A stretch of DNA of 11,979 bases from assembly GCA_050743365.1 (NCBI GenBank), contig JBOGFI010000159.1, forward strand, positions 1-11,979. Direction: 5' to 3'. The position numbers and the translations under genes are program-made. This document shows positions 1 through 7,147 of this stretch, in pieces. Source of the stretch: JBOGFI01 sp050743365 (GTDB taxonomy: Bacteria; Actinomycetota; Acidimicrobiia; IMCC26256; JACDBD01). Numbering within the stretch: position 1 is the first letter of the stretch; each line of letters opens with the position of its first letter. The notes under the pieces were generated by a model. That model saw nothing but the letters and a program-made list of their open reading frames with translations, did no database searches and had not been told where the DNA came from.

Positions 1-1265
1 GCCGCGCCCCGAGCGAAGCGCTCGAAGATCCGGGCCCGATCCGACGGTGCGACGCCGGGGCCTGCGTCTTCGATCTCGATGCGCACGGCGCCGTCGGATC
101 GCCGCACTGCGGCGCGGGTAACGCCCCGTCCATGCGACCGGGCGTTGTCGACGAGGTTGGCGAGCACCCGATCGAGGCGGCGCTTGTCGACCAGCGCGCG
201 CCTTCCAACGAGATCGGCGTCGATCTCGATCCTCGCCGCGGCGCCACTGCGATCGAGTGCATGCCCGATGAGCTCTCCGAAGTCCACAGACTCGAGCTCG
301 AGCCCCTCGACGCTCGCGTCGGCGCGGCTCAGCTCGAGCAGGTCCTCCAGCATGAGGCGGAACCGATCGAGTTCCCCCTTGAGCAGGTCGAGCGCCACTC
401 GTGCTCGCTGGGGGAGATCGGCGCGCCGAGCGTGCATCACCTCGGCGGCTGTGCTGAGCGTCGTCAAGGGGGAGCGAAGCTCATGGCTGACATCGGAGAC
501 GAAGCGAGCGTCGCGCTGCATCCGCTGGGCGAGCGCGTCGACCATCTTGTTGAACGACGCGACCACACGGTCGAGGTCGCGGTCGTGCTGGGACTCGAGC
601 CGGGTCTGGAGGTTCCCGGCGCCGACGAGTTCGGAGGCGAGCGCCACCTCTGAGACGGGCCGGAGCACCCTGCGACTGGCCCACAAGCCGACCAGCGCAC
701 CAAGCACGGTGGCGAACGCCCCCGCGCCGAGCAGGGAAGCGCGGACGATCGCGAGAGTTCGTTCGAGATCGTCGAGTTCGAAGACCTCGTAATAACTGGC
801 ATCGATCGTCCGTACCGGCACGCCTACGACGAGCCAGGGATCGCCGCGTAGCCGGAACCGTTGCCGCGCCGCATCACCCGACTCGACGACTTTGCGGAGA
901 CCGGCCGGAAGCTCGTCGCGCCCGACTGCCACCGACGTGGCAAGCCACTCCCTGCCGCGCGAGACGATCGCGCTCGAGCCGGGCGCCCGTTCGATCGTCT
1001 CGAGCGATTCGGTGACGTCACCGGTGCGCTGCACCTCGTCGCGCAGCGCGCGAGCGTCGACGTAGGCCTGGCGCTCCAGTGACCGTTCCCGCTGCCTCAG
1101 GAGATACCGCTCGGACAACACGTAGGTGAGAACAGCGGCCGCGGCGACGACGAGCAGGGCGCCCAACGCGAACGCGGCAGTGACCCGAAAGCGCAAGCTC
1201 CCGGGGCGTGGGACACGCCGGCTCCCTCGGGTGGGGCTTCGCCGGGCGGCGCCGCCGGTCGTCAA
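1..1265 (-). CDS. HAMP sensor histidine kinase, partial (MtrB-like)
   Basis: Membrane sensor kinase that autophosphorylates on His and passes the phosphate to the response regulator encoded just upstream. Numbering is from a TTG start at 1265. TM1 lies near residues 28-50, an extracytoplasmic sensor region near 51-172 and TM2 near 173-195. A HAMP segment (ASRRVLRPVSEVALASE) follows. The H-box is SHELRSPLTTL with H261, the N-box is LVDNARSHG with N374, the G1 box is DAGPGV near 400, and the F-box RIFERFARG runs off the left edge, so the last ATPase segment is missing. The reading frame is open throughout. The TTG start overlaps the response regulator stop (TTGA), which suggests coupled translation; a second TTG at 1196, just before TM1, is also possible. 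No ATG or GTG fits. The layout resembles actinobacterial MtrB, but orthology is not proven. Confidence 0.9.
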   Translation of the reverse strand, partial: MTTGGAARRSPTRGSRRVPRPGSLRFRVTAAFALGALLVVAAAAVLTYVLSERYLLRQRERSLERQAYVDARALRDEVQRTGDVTESLETIERAPGSSAIVSRGREWLATSVAVGRDELPAGLRKVVESGDAARQRFRLRGDPWLVVGVPVRTIDASYYEVFELDDLERTLAIVRASLLGAGAFATVLGALVGLWASRRVLRPVSEVALASELVGAGNLQTRLESQHDRDLDRVVASFNKMVDALAQRMQRDARFVSDVSHELRSPLTTLSTAAEVMHARRADLPQRARVALDLLKGELDRFRLMLEDLLELSRADASVEGLELESVDFGELIGHALDRSGAAARIEIDADLVGRRALVDKRRLDRVLANLVDNARSHGRGVTRAAVRRSDGAVRIEIEDAGPGVAPSDRARIFERFARGA

Positions 1266-1969
1266 GGCTGCAGCTTGTAGCCGAGCCCCCGAACGGTAAC
1301 CAGGTAGCGCGGCTCAGACGGGTCGTCCTCGATCTTGGTGCGCAGCCGGCGCACATGCGCGTCCACCAGCCGCCCGTCACCGAAGTAGTCATACCCCCAG
1401 ACCCGTTCGAGCAGCTGATCGCGGCTTAGAACAATGCCGCTGTTCACCACCAGCTCGCACAACAACAGGAACTCGGTTCGCGTCAAGCGAACCTCCCGGC
1501 CACAGCGCCGAACGACACCAGCCTCAGGCAGTACCTCGATCTCACCGAAACGATGACTCATCGGCTCCTTCGCCTCGTCGGCCCCGGGCGCCGACGGTTG
1601 GGCGCGGCGCAGCAGCGCCCGAATTCGCGCCGCCAGCTCCTTCACCACGAACGGTTTCCGTACGTAGTCGTCGGCGCCCGCTTCCAGGCCGGCGACCACA
1701 TCGTGACTGTCTACCCGAGCTGTCACAATCACGATCGGCACGCCGCTCGCCCGCCGAAGCGAGCGGCACAGGTCCAGACCGCTCATTCCCGGCAGCATCA
1801 GGTCGACGAGCACGAGATCGGTCGGCCTGTGCTCGAAGGCTTCGAGCGCGGCTTCGGCGCTGGTGGCCTCGGTGACGTCAAAACCTTCGTCCTCGAGCGC
1901 CATGCGCATCGACGTGCGAATCCGATCGTCGTCTTCGACCGTGAGGATGCTGACCGGCACGTCACCCAT
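1262..1969 (-). CDS. OmpR/PhoB-family response regulator (MtrA-like)
   Basis: DNA-binding response regulator of 235 residues. The receiver domain covers about residues 7-120, with acidic pocket E12/D13/D14, phosphoacceptor D56 in LVLVDLMLPGMSG, T83 and K105 in YVRKPF. A winged-helix output domain covers about 140-235, with the recognition region LVDAHVRRLRTKIEDDP and the terminal hairpin YLVTVRGLGYKL. The kinase gene follows directly with a 4-base overlap, so the two form a cognate pair. The start is the ATG at 1969: an SD-like GAGG overlaps the stop of the STAS-like gene upstream, which ends 11 bases away. The C-terminal motif resembles MtrA, but the regulon cannot be read from this window. 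The sequence is intact, with all key receiver residues present. Confidence 0.95.
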   Translation of the reverse strand: MGDVPVSILTVEDDDRIRTSMRMALEDEGFDVTEATSAEAALEAFEHRPTDLVLVDLMLPGMSGLDLCRSLRRASGVPIVIVTARVDSHDVVAGLEAGADDYVRKPFVVKELAARIRALLRRAQPSAPGADEAKEPMSHRFGEIEVLPEAGVVRRCGREVRLTRTEFLLLCELVVNSGIVLSRDQLLERVWGYDYFGDGRLVDAHVRRLRTKIEDDPSEPRYLVTVRGLGYKLQP

Positions 1970-1980
1970 GATGGCGCGCC

Positions 1981-2283
1981 TCAGGGCGTTGGCTCACGCG
2001 CTCGCCGCACGCGGATGCCCTCTCGCTCCCACGCTACGAGCGCGTCAGCTCCCTCCCGGCAGCACACGGAGACCGGGCGCACGTCCAATTCCACCAGCTG
2101 CGGCGCCTGCGCCACTCGAACCGCCGCTGCGACGATCTCGGCGAGCTGCCGAGAAGCCCGCGAGTCGAGGGCACCGTGAACCCGCATCTCCAGGCGGCGC
2201 CCGCGTGCCGCCACCGACACCCTGAGGTCATCGATGCCGCGATCGGCAGCGTCGCCACACAGAGAACCCGGTTCGGCCTCCAC
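1981..2283 (-). CDS. Small STAS-like protein, first gene of the two-component operon
   Basis: A 100-residue soluble protein starting at GTG (2283), with AAGGAT as a plausible ribosome site about 10 bases upstream. The pattern fits a small STAS (anti-sigma-antagonist) fold: strand RVSVAARG (21-28), strand LEMRVHGALD (31-40), helix SRQLAEIVAAAV (44-55), buried strand LVELDVRPVSV (63-73), helix GADALVAW (78-85) and strand IRVRR (90-94). The usual phosphorylatable DSxG turn is replaced by CCREG (74-78), so a classical SpoIIAA-type phospho-switch looks absent. It ends 11 bases before the response regulator and is probably cotranscribed with it. The family call rests on the pattern only; a small unrelated alpha/beta protein is the alternative. 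Confidence 0.55.
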   Translation of the reverse strand: MEAEPGSLCGDAADRGIDDLRVSVAARGRRLEMRVHGALDSRASRQLAEIVAAAVRVAQAPQLVELDVRPVSVCCREGADALVAWEREGIRVRRAREPTP

Positions 2284-2526
2284 GGCCGAGATCCTTGGGG
2301 ATCCACGTTGTCGGTTCGTGACGCTATGGCGCGCTTCTCACCACAGTTCGACCCGTAGTCGTCCCCGAACGGCAACAAGATCGTCACCGATTCGCAGCAC
2401 AGTGACAGAACACTCCTGGCCATGCCCTTGAGCCTTGCCGCGAGCGCGGCGCGTCGCGGATTGCTGCTGGCCGAGAAGCTCCCGTCCCTCTACCTGCCGC
2501 GCGGCACGCGCTGAGCACGCCCTGTC
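2284..2526. promoter_or_regulatory. Divergent intergenic region
   Basis: 243 bases between the STAS-like gene (minus) and the sulfotransferase gene (plus). It must hold the promoters of both units. I found no convincing -35/-10 pair and no strong inverted repeat. The start of the plus-strand gene also lacks a clear ribosome-binding sequence. Confidence 0.4.
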
Positions 2527-3909
2527 ATGGCGAACGCACGCTCACGCGCCGTCGGGCTCCTGGTCGGCGCACTCGCCCTTGCTGGCGGCTGGGGAGAAGG
2601 CGACGACGACAGCCGCCGCGGTGCAGCACGCGGCCTGCCCCGAGGCCTCGTCACGAACGAGCCGGGAGCATTCGAGGGCTACACCCTCTACTCCCCCTTG
2701 ACGCAGGACGCCACCTACCTCGTCGATCTCGACGGCGAGGTCGTCCACAAGTGGGCCCACGACACCCAGCCCGGCCTCTACCAGTACCTCCAAGAGAACG
2801 GCAACCTACTGCGAACCGGTCGCATCGAGCGCGAAACCCGGTTCAACGCCGGCAACGGCTTCGGCGGGGTGATCGAAGAGGTCGACTGGGAGGGCCAGCC
2901 GGTGTGGCGCTTCGAGTACGCCAGCGACGAGCACATGCAGCATCACGACGTGGAGCGGCTCCCGAACGGCAACGTCCTGATCCTGGCCTGGGAGTACCGC
3001 AGCGACGAGGAGGCCATCGCCGCCGGGCGCGACCCCGAGCTCATCCCCGACGGCGAGGTATGGCCCGACACCGTCGTCGAGTACGACCCCCGTAGCGGGC
3101 AGATCGTGTGGGAGTGGAGAGTCTGGGACCACCTCATCCAGGACCACGACCCGACCAACGCGAACTACGGCAACGTCGCCGCCCACCCCGAGAAGATCGA
3201 CATCAACCTCACCGACCAGTCGCTCCAAAACCCCGGCGAAGCCGACTGGAACCACGCCACTTCGGTTGCCTACAATCCTCAGCTCGACCAGATCGTCATC
3301 AGCCTCCGGTCGTTCAACGAGATCTGGATCATCGACCACGCCACCTCAACCGAGGAGGCGCGCGGTCCCGCCGGTGACTTGCTGTTCCGGTACGGAAACC
3401 CCGCCACCTACCGCGCCGACGGCGTCGCCGATCAAAAGCTCTTCGCCCAGCACGACGCCGAGTGGATCGCCGACGGCCTCAAGGGCGCCGGGAACATCCT
3501 CGTGTTCAACAACGGCCTGCCCCGAATCCGGCCCTATTCGAGCGTCGACGAGGTCGTGCCCGTCATGGACGGCCACCGATACGTGCAGAACAACCACGGG
3601 GTCTTCGCCGCCGAGATCCGGCGCGTGTACCCCCAGCGGCAGGAGGACCGGTTCTTCGCCGCCATCCTCTCCGGCTCCCAGCGCCTACCCAACGGCAACA
3701 CCATCGTCGTCTACGGCACCCACGGGCGGATCCTCGAGGTCACACCCGTAGGGCGGGTCGTGTGGGAGTACGAGAACCCCTACTTCACCGTCCGACCCCA
3801 GACGCCAATGGACAACCCCGAATTCGAGATCGAGCCTTGGCGAACCTTCCGGGCCGAGCGCTACGCCTCGTCGTACCCGGCGTTCGCGGGGCGAGACCTC
3901 GACAACTGA
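2527..3909 (+). CDS. Exported arylsulfotransferase-family (ASST) beta-propeller protein
   Basis: A 460-residue protein of the ASST type. Characterised members move sulfate between aryl sulfates and phenols in the periplasm through a sulfohistidine. Residues 1-21 form an export signal (basic start, then GLLVGALALAGG). The rest has repeated propeller-like blades: TYLVDLDGEVVHKW (63-76), GGVIEEVDWEGQPVWRF (113-129), TVVEYDPRSGQIVWEW (182-197), NEIWIIDHAT (264-273) and RILEVTPVGRVVWEY (401-415). His-containing conserved-looking turns are MQHHDVERLPNGNV (H139/H140), WNHATSVAYN (H243) and FAQHDAEW (H309). Which His is catalytic cannot be fixed by eye. Oddly, the lipobox-like stretch LALAGG is followed by W22 (TGG) where Cys would be expected before the Asp-rich EGDDDS tether. 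The gene stands alone; its substrate is unknown. Confidence 0.8.
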   Translation: MANARSRAVGLLVGALALAGGWGEGDDDSRRGAARGLPRGLVTNEPGAFEGYTLYSPLTQDATYLVDLDGEVVHKWAHDTQPGLYQYLQENGNLLRTGRIERETRFNAGNGFGGVIEEVDWEGQPVWRFEYASDEHMQHHDVERLPNGNVLILAWEYRSDEEAIAAGRDPELIPDGEVWPDTVVEYDPRSGQIVWEWRVWDHLIQDHDPTNANYGNVAAHPEKIDINLTDQSLQNPGEADWNHATSVAYNPQLDQIVISLRSFNEIWIIDHATSTEEARGPAGDLLFRYGNPATYRADGVADQKLFAQHDAEWIADGLKGAGNILVFNNGLPRIRPYSSVDEVVPVMDGHRYVQNNHGVFAAEIRRVYPQRQEDRFFAAILSGSQRLPNGNTIVVYGTHGRILEVTPVGRVVWEYENPYFTVRPQTPMDNPEFEIEPWRTFRAERYASSYPAFAGRDLDN

Positions 3910-4038
3910 ACGTGGGAACTCGGCCACTCGAGACCCTCCGCCCGTCCACTGCACGACTGGCGGCCTGCTTCGAGGTCCAGCGACGAGTGCTCGGGATTCG
4001 GCTACGGTCCGCTCGGCGTGCCGGGAAGTCTGGTCGGC

Positions 4039-4425
4039 GTGACAGCAAGACGTCGCGAAAGGCCCCGGTGGCTCGCCGTACCCACGTTCGCTTTCCTCTC
4101 GGACGATATCTTCCGCCCGTCGGCGGCGAGTTCGTCTCCATCGAGGCGCTGGGAGCTGCCGGACTCCTCGTAGCCACGCGGCGCGCTCGTCTGGGCGAAT
4201 AGCCCTTGGAGCGAGAGTTATTGCGACTGGTGGGACACTCGTCTGACCATCGGGCTTCCTGGCTTCTCGATCACCGCGAGCTTCCGCCAGTGGACCAACG
4301 ACGGTCTCATGACCGGGTTCTTCTTCATCGTTGGGCTGGAGATCAAGCGCGAACTCGTAAACGGTCAGGTGCGCGATCCGAAGACCGCAGCGCTGCCAGT
4401 CCTCGGCGAGGTTGGTGGGCCGCAA
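4039..4425 (+). pseudogene. nhaA: nhaA Na+/H+ antiporter, 5' remnant with frameshifts
   Basis: The N-terminal quarter of an NhaA sodium/proton antiporter. From GTG 4039, frame 1 reads MTARRRERPRWLAVPTF and runs to about 4116 (IFRP). The homologous reading then moves to frame 3 for GEFVSIEALGAAGLLVAT (about 4117-4176). It returns to frame 1 for ALVWANSPWSESY, then LTIGLPGFSITASFRQW, then NDGLMTGFFFIVGLEIKREL (to 4358), then GQVRDPKTAALPVLGEVGG. ANSPW, NDGLM and FFxVGLEIKREL are hallmark NhaA segments. The two shifts cancel (one base missing, one extra). Homology stops at about 4425 after some 125 residues, whereas intact NhaA has about 380-440, so most membrane helices are absent and no function is expected. 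Even if the frameshifts were sequencing errors, the truncation remains. Confidence 0.85.
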
Positions 4426-4946
4426 TCATCGCAACGACGCGCGACGCACCCCCTAGTAGACCGCACCAGCCGTCATAGGTGCGCGCGGTCTCCCAGCACG
4501 TCTGGTAGGACCGGCACCGAATCGAACGCGCGGCCGGTGCTCCCCCCGAATAGACGATCGCCCGAGGCGCACATGACGACAGCGCTGTCTGAACTCGCCA
4601 CACCTACCCGCGATCTGGGCGCGTTGCTCGCGTCGTCGGTCGCCGCCACATCTACTCATGATCGCAGGGCGCCCGCCCGTAGCGGGTTGAGCGCCGGATT
4701 CCGCTACTGAGGTTCAGCCCGCGCGGGTATCCGTTGTTGGATGGTCTTGTCCATTGAGCGACGCGTCGGTCTTCTTGGGGCCGACGACGGGTCCTCAGAT
4801 CTCGCTGCCATGCGAGCGGCCGCAGGTGACGACGATCGACGACTGACCGAGTGCTCATTGGAGCCGATCGCCGGGCAACTCGACCGTGTGGTTCGCGACA
4901 GGCGGGCCCCCCAATTGCCCCCCGCTGCCCCCAGGATGATGCGTTT
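4426..4946. other. Non-coding decayed stretch
   Basis: About 520 bases between the nhaA remnant and the tRNA fragment. Short open frames exist on both strands, but none shows a recognisable domain, a ribosome site or a coherent coding pattern. The only structure noted is an imperfect hairpin, arms 4458-4464 (AGACCGC) and 4485-4491 (GCGGTCT). It probably consists of eroded or rearranged sequence left with the gene remnant on its left. Confidence 0.5.
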
Positions 4947-5038
4947 GCGCAGGTCAGACTGGTGGGCCAATCAGATTCCCAAGCTGCGAACGGGGGTTCG
5001 ATTCCCCTCACCCGCTCCGCGATATCAGCGCAGGTCAG
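4947..5038. repeat. 11-bp direct repeat pair around the tRNA fragment
   Basis: GCGCAGGTCAG occurs at 4947-4957 and again at 5028-5038, 81 bases apart start to start, bracketing the tRNA-Gly 3' fragment. The copies are exact. They could be a relic of a local duplication or recombination, or chance in GC-rich DNA. Confidence 0.5.
4971..5018 (+). other. tRNA-Gly(CCC) 3'-half fragment, attachment-site-like
   Basis: The sequence matches the 3' half of a tRNA-Gly gene. It has an anticodon loop TTCCCAA (4976-4982, anticodon CCC), a T-arm GGGGGTTCGATTCCCC (4992-5007), the 3' acceptor strand CACCCGC (5009-5015), discriminator T and then CC. A full gene would need a 5' acceptor strand GCGGGTG about 70 bases upstream; it is not there, and only three anticodon-stem pairs form, so this is not a working tRNA. 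A tRNA 3' end running from the anticodon loop is the classic duplicate left at the far end of an integrated element (att site). An 11-base direct repeat GCGCAGGTCAG flanks it at 4947-4957 and 5028-5038. Confidence 0.6.
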
Positions 5039-5169
5039 CGCGTAGACCTAGCCGCTCGAGCCACTGCTGGAGGAGCCCGAGGGCCTCGAGTGCTCGTGCC
5101 TTGCATCCATAACTGCGCGGGTCAGTGGGTGAAGGTGATATCAGGGGTCCCGATGGCGGGGTCGAGGCG

Positions 5170-6090
5170 TCAGCCTTCCTGTTCGAGCGTCGCGATCCCC
5201 GGGACGTTGGCGTCGGTGGCCAGGGCCTCGAGCCCGTCGTCCGCCTCGTACAGGTAGCCGTGCCAGAAGTCGATCGTGGTCGTGACCACCAGCGCGTCGG
5301 CGTCGTCCGGGTCGTCCTGGAACGGCGTCGAGTGGATCGGCCGCTGGATCGTCATGAGATACTTCGGCGGGCTAGCCATCATGTACGGCTCGCGGCCGCG
5401 GGAATCGCCGTTACCGTGGATGATGAAGAGCGGAACCGGCGGCCACTCGAACGCCTCGTCGAAGGGCAGGAGTAATCCCGCCATCACGAGGACAGCGTCG
5501 ATCCGCTCGTCCCGGCAGCATTCGTCGAACCCGATGCCGTAAACGGTCGCGCCCCCGAGCGACAGCCCGGTCGCCCCGATGTGCTCGCCATCGACGCGAC
5601 CCTCGAGCGGCCCGTCGTCCTCGCTGCGCGCCAGCACCTGGTCGATCACGAAGCTCATGTCGGCGGGCTGGTTCACGAAGTCGCCGACCGTCTCCACCGT
5701 CGACTGGTTGCTGGTCAGGGGGAAGAGGGGCGCGGCAACCACGTAGCCGGCGCTCGCCCACGCGGTCATCAGCTCCGAGAACTTGCTCGGGTGACCGGTC
5801 TGCCCATGGGCGAGGACGATGAGCGGGAACGGGCCCTCGACCTGCGGGTAGACGATCGTGGTCTCGAGCGTGCGCGTGGGCGCACTCGCCGCCGGGTCGG
5901 GCGCCTCGGTCGGACGAGAATCGTCGACGAACGTCTCGGTCAGCTGAGCGACCTGGTAGGTACCGGGCTCGGCCGGCTCCGGCAGGTTCGGCGCCGCGTC
6001 CTCGAACCACCCGCACGTGGCTAGCAAGAGCGAGCCGGCGGCGACCGCGGCGACCGGGCGGATACGCAGTGCCGTCTTTCGAAGCATCAT
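5170..6090 (-). CDS. Exported alpha/beta hydrolase (esterase/lipase-like), probable lipoprotein
   Basis: A serine hydrolase of 306 residues, counted from the ATG at 6090. An N-terminal export signal (basic RKTALRIR, then a hydrophobic AVAAGSLLLAT) leads to C26 in LLATC. This is an acceptable though unusual lipobox, because Thr precedes the Cys. The oxyanion-hole region is LAHGQTG (93-99), the nucleophile elbow is GLSLGG (S177), the acid is probably D229 in IIHGNGDS, and the His is probably H277 in DFWHGYL. The order Ser-Asp-His and the spacing fit dienelactone-hydrolase, cutinase or platelet-activating-factor-hydrolase relatives; the substrate is unknown. Two adjacent Cys (191-192) follow the nucleophile. 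An in-frame start at 6189 would add 33 residues with no signal character, so the inner ATG was preferred. It lies 149 bases downstream of the three-gene operon on the same strand and may have its own promoter. Confidence 0.85.
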   Translation of the reverse strand: MMLRKTALRIRPVAAVAAGSLLLATCGWFEDAAPNLPEPAEPGTYQVAQLTETFVDDSRPTEAPDPAASAPTRTLETTIVYPQVEGPFPLIVLAHGQTGHPSKFSELMTAWASAGYVVAAPLFPLTSNQSTVETVGDFVNQPADMSFVIDQVLARSEDDGPLEGRVDGEHIGATGLSLGGATVYGIGFDECCRDERIDAVLVMAGLLLPFDEAFEWPPVPLFIIHGNGDSRGREPYMMASPPKYLMTIQRPIHSTPFQDDPDDADALVVTTTIDFWHGYLYEADDGLEALATDANVPGIATLEQEG

Positions 6091-6239
6091 GAGATTCGAT
6101 ACCCGCCGGCCACGCTGGGTTACCGGACCGCGCCGAAGAAGGCCGAGATGAAAGAGTCGACCGAATTCCGAAGACGACGACCACTTCACCGCGGCCGACC
6201 TCGAAGGCTTCGCGGACTCGGCTGGTGTGCGCCTTGTCG

Positions 6240-6629
6240 TCAGCGGATCTCGGTGAGCTGGACGACGTCGAGCTGGAGGTGGTCGATGATCCAGTCCTCG
6301 ACGCAGCCTCGGAATTGCCGACGGTTCGTCTGGTCCAAAGCAAGGGCCAGTTCAGCTCGGAAACGCCCGCTGCCCAGAGGCTCGATCCGACCGTCGAGGT
6401 CGGAGTTGACCTCGAGGCGGCATGCCAGCAGCTGCGCCTCGACCATCTCGGAGAGCGTCTGACTCTTCTCACCACCCTTGGTCTTGGCTGATACGACCAG
6501 CTCCATCCCGCGGCCAGTGACTCGCTGGTGGGTCGAGAGGGTGGCTTCGCGCAGAGCGAGCACCGCGACCACGCCGATGCCGAGACCGATGACGCCGAGG
6601 ACGACTCGGCCGGGCCTCAACTTCCTCAT
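6240..6629 (-). CDS. Single-pass membrane protein of unknown function
   Basis: A 129-residue protein with one N-terminal membrane helix (about 9-27, VVLGVIGLGIGVVAVLALR) after a basic start (MRKLRPGR), so the remainder is probably outside the cytoplasm. The soluble part has a distinctive end: FRAELALALDQTNRRQFRGC (90-109) followed by VEDWIIDHLQLDVVQL. It carries two Cys, C70 and C109, which could pair. I do not recognise a named family. The start is the ATG at 6629, which overlaps the stop of the preceding gene (ATGA), so the two are probably translationally coupled. Longer upstream reading in this frame (to 6896) lies inside the preceding gene and is low-complexity Arg/Pro sequence. It is the last gene of the operon with the phosphotransferase-like enzyme. 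Confidence 0.75.
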   Translation of the reverse strand: MRKLRPGRVVLGVIGLGIGVVAVLALREATLSTHQRVTGRGMELVVSAKTKGGEKSQTLSEMVEAQLLACRLEVNSDLDGRIEPLGSGRFRAELALALDQTNRRQFRGCVEDWIIDHLQLDVVQLTEIR

Positions 6630-7147
6630 TGGCCGCCGCGGCGTAACAGCTGGCGGATCTGATCGTCGTTGGCGCCGGGTACCTCTTGGGCGAGCACGGT
6701 GACGTCGTCGAGGAGCAGTCCGCCGGATGGATAGCTGATCGCGCTGACCTGGCGGATGAGGCGTTCCTCGCCCGCGGGCGACGATGTCTTCGATGCAATG
6801 CGGTCGACGAGCCAGGCGATGGCCGAGAGGATGACGCCACCTCCGACCAGGAACGTGATGAAGACGTTCATCTGTTGGGCGGACTCCCCCAGCCACGCAA
6901 AGCGGTCCCGCGACGGCGGTCCGGTGTCACGGAGAATGCGGGCAACCTCAGGGTCAACCTTGGTCTGGTACTCGAGGCGTGCGATGCGACGGAGCACCAG
7001 TCCGGTCGCGAGGCCGACCTCGGCGATGAGGACGATCAACCCGAAGAACAGCGCCCGGTTCCACTCCCAACGGTTGAGCGAGACGATCATGTAGAAGGCG
7101 CCCGCGATCAGTGTGCCGATGCCGGCCAGCCAGGCGATGACCTTCAC
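6626..7147 (-). CDS. Three-helix membrane protein of unknown function
   Basis: A 173-residue protein with membrane helices near 4-23 (IAWLAGIGTLIAGAFYMIVS), 31-52 (ALFFGLIVLIAEVGLATGLVL region) and 93-114 (NVFITFLVGGGVILSAIAWLV). Between TM2 and TM3 is a charged loop (RRIARLEYQTKVDPEVARIL), and the C-terminal tail is about 55 residues. No catalytic motif or known domain is recognised. The start is a GTG at 7147 with a good ribosome site (AAGGAG). It overlaps the stop of the enzyme gene upstream (GTGA) and ends overlapping the next small membrane protein gene (ATGA). This strict coupling suggests that the three products work together, perhaps with these two anchoring or supplying a membrane substrate to the enzyme; that is inference. 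Confidence 0.75.
   Translation of the reverse strand: MKVIAWLAGIGTLIAGAFYMIVSLNRWEWNRALFFGLIVLIAEVGLATGLVLRRIARLEYQTKVDPEVARILRDTGPPSRDRFAWLGESAQQMNVFITFLVGGGVILSAIAWLVDRIASKTSSPAGEERLIRQVSAISYPSGGLLLDDVTVLAQEVPGANDDQIRQLLRRGGQ

Noticed and set aside
4458..4491. Hairpin as a terminator
   Set aside because: The stem is imperfect with competing pairings, no T-run follows and no active gene precedes it.
4652..5011. 119-codon minus-strand open frame
   Set aside because: Its start reads the antisense of the tRNA T-arm (a well-known false-gene pattern) and the rest shows no coding character.
4945..5018. A complete functional tRNA-Gly(CCC)
   Set aside because: The 5' acceptor strand GCGGGTG is missing at the right distance and the anticodon stem forms only three pairs, so only the 3' half is supported.
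5025..5125. Minus-strand C-terminal-like reading ending ALEALGLLQQWLERLGLRADLR
   Set aside because: It looks helix-like but has no start codon or domain and overlaps the repeat/tRNA scar, so it was not called as a gene.
5411..6475. 354-codon minus-strand open frame
   Set aside because: It overlaps the hydrolase in another frame, is low-complexity Arg/Ala-rich and shows no domain.
6630..6896. N-terminal extension of the one-helix membrane protein
   Set aside because: This open frame is Arg/Pro-rich antisense-like sequence inside the three-helix protein gene; the ATGA-overlap start at 6629, before a membrane helix, is far better.
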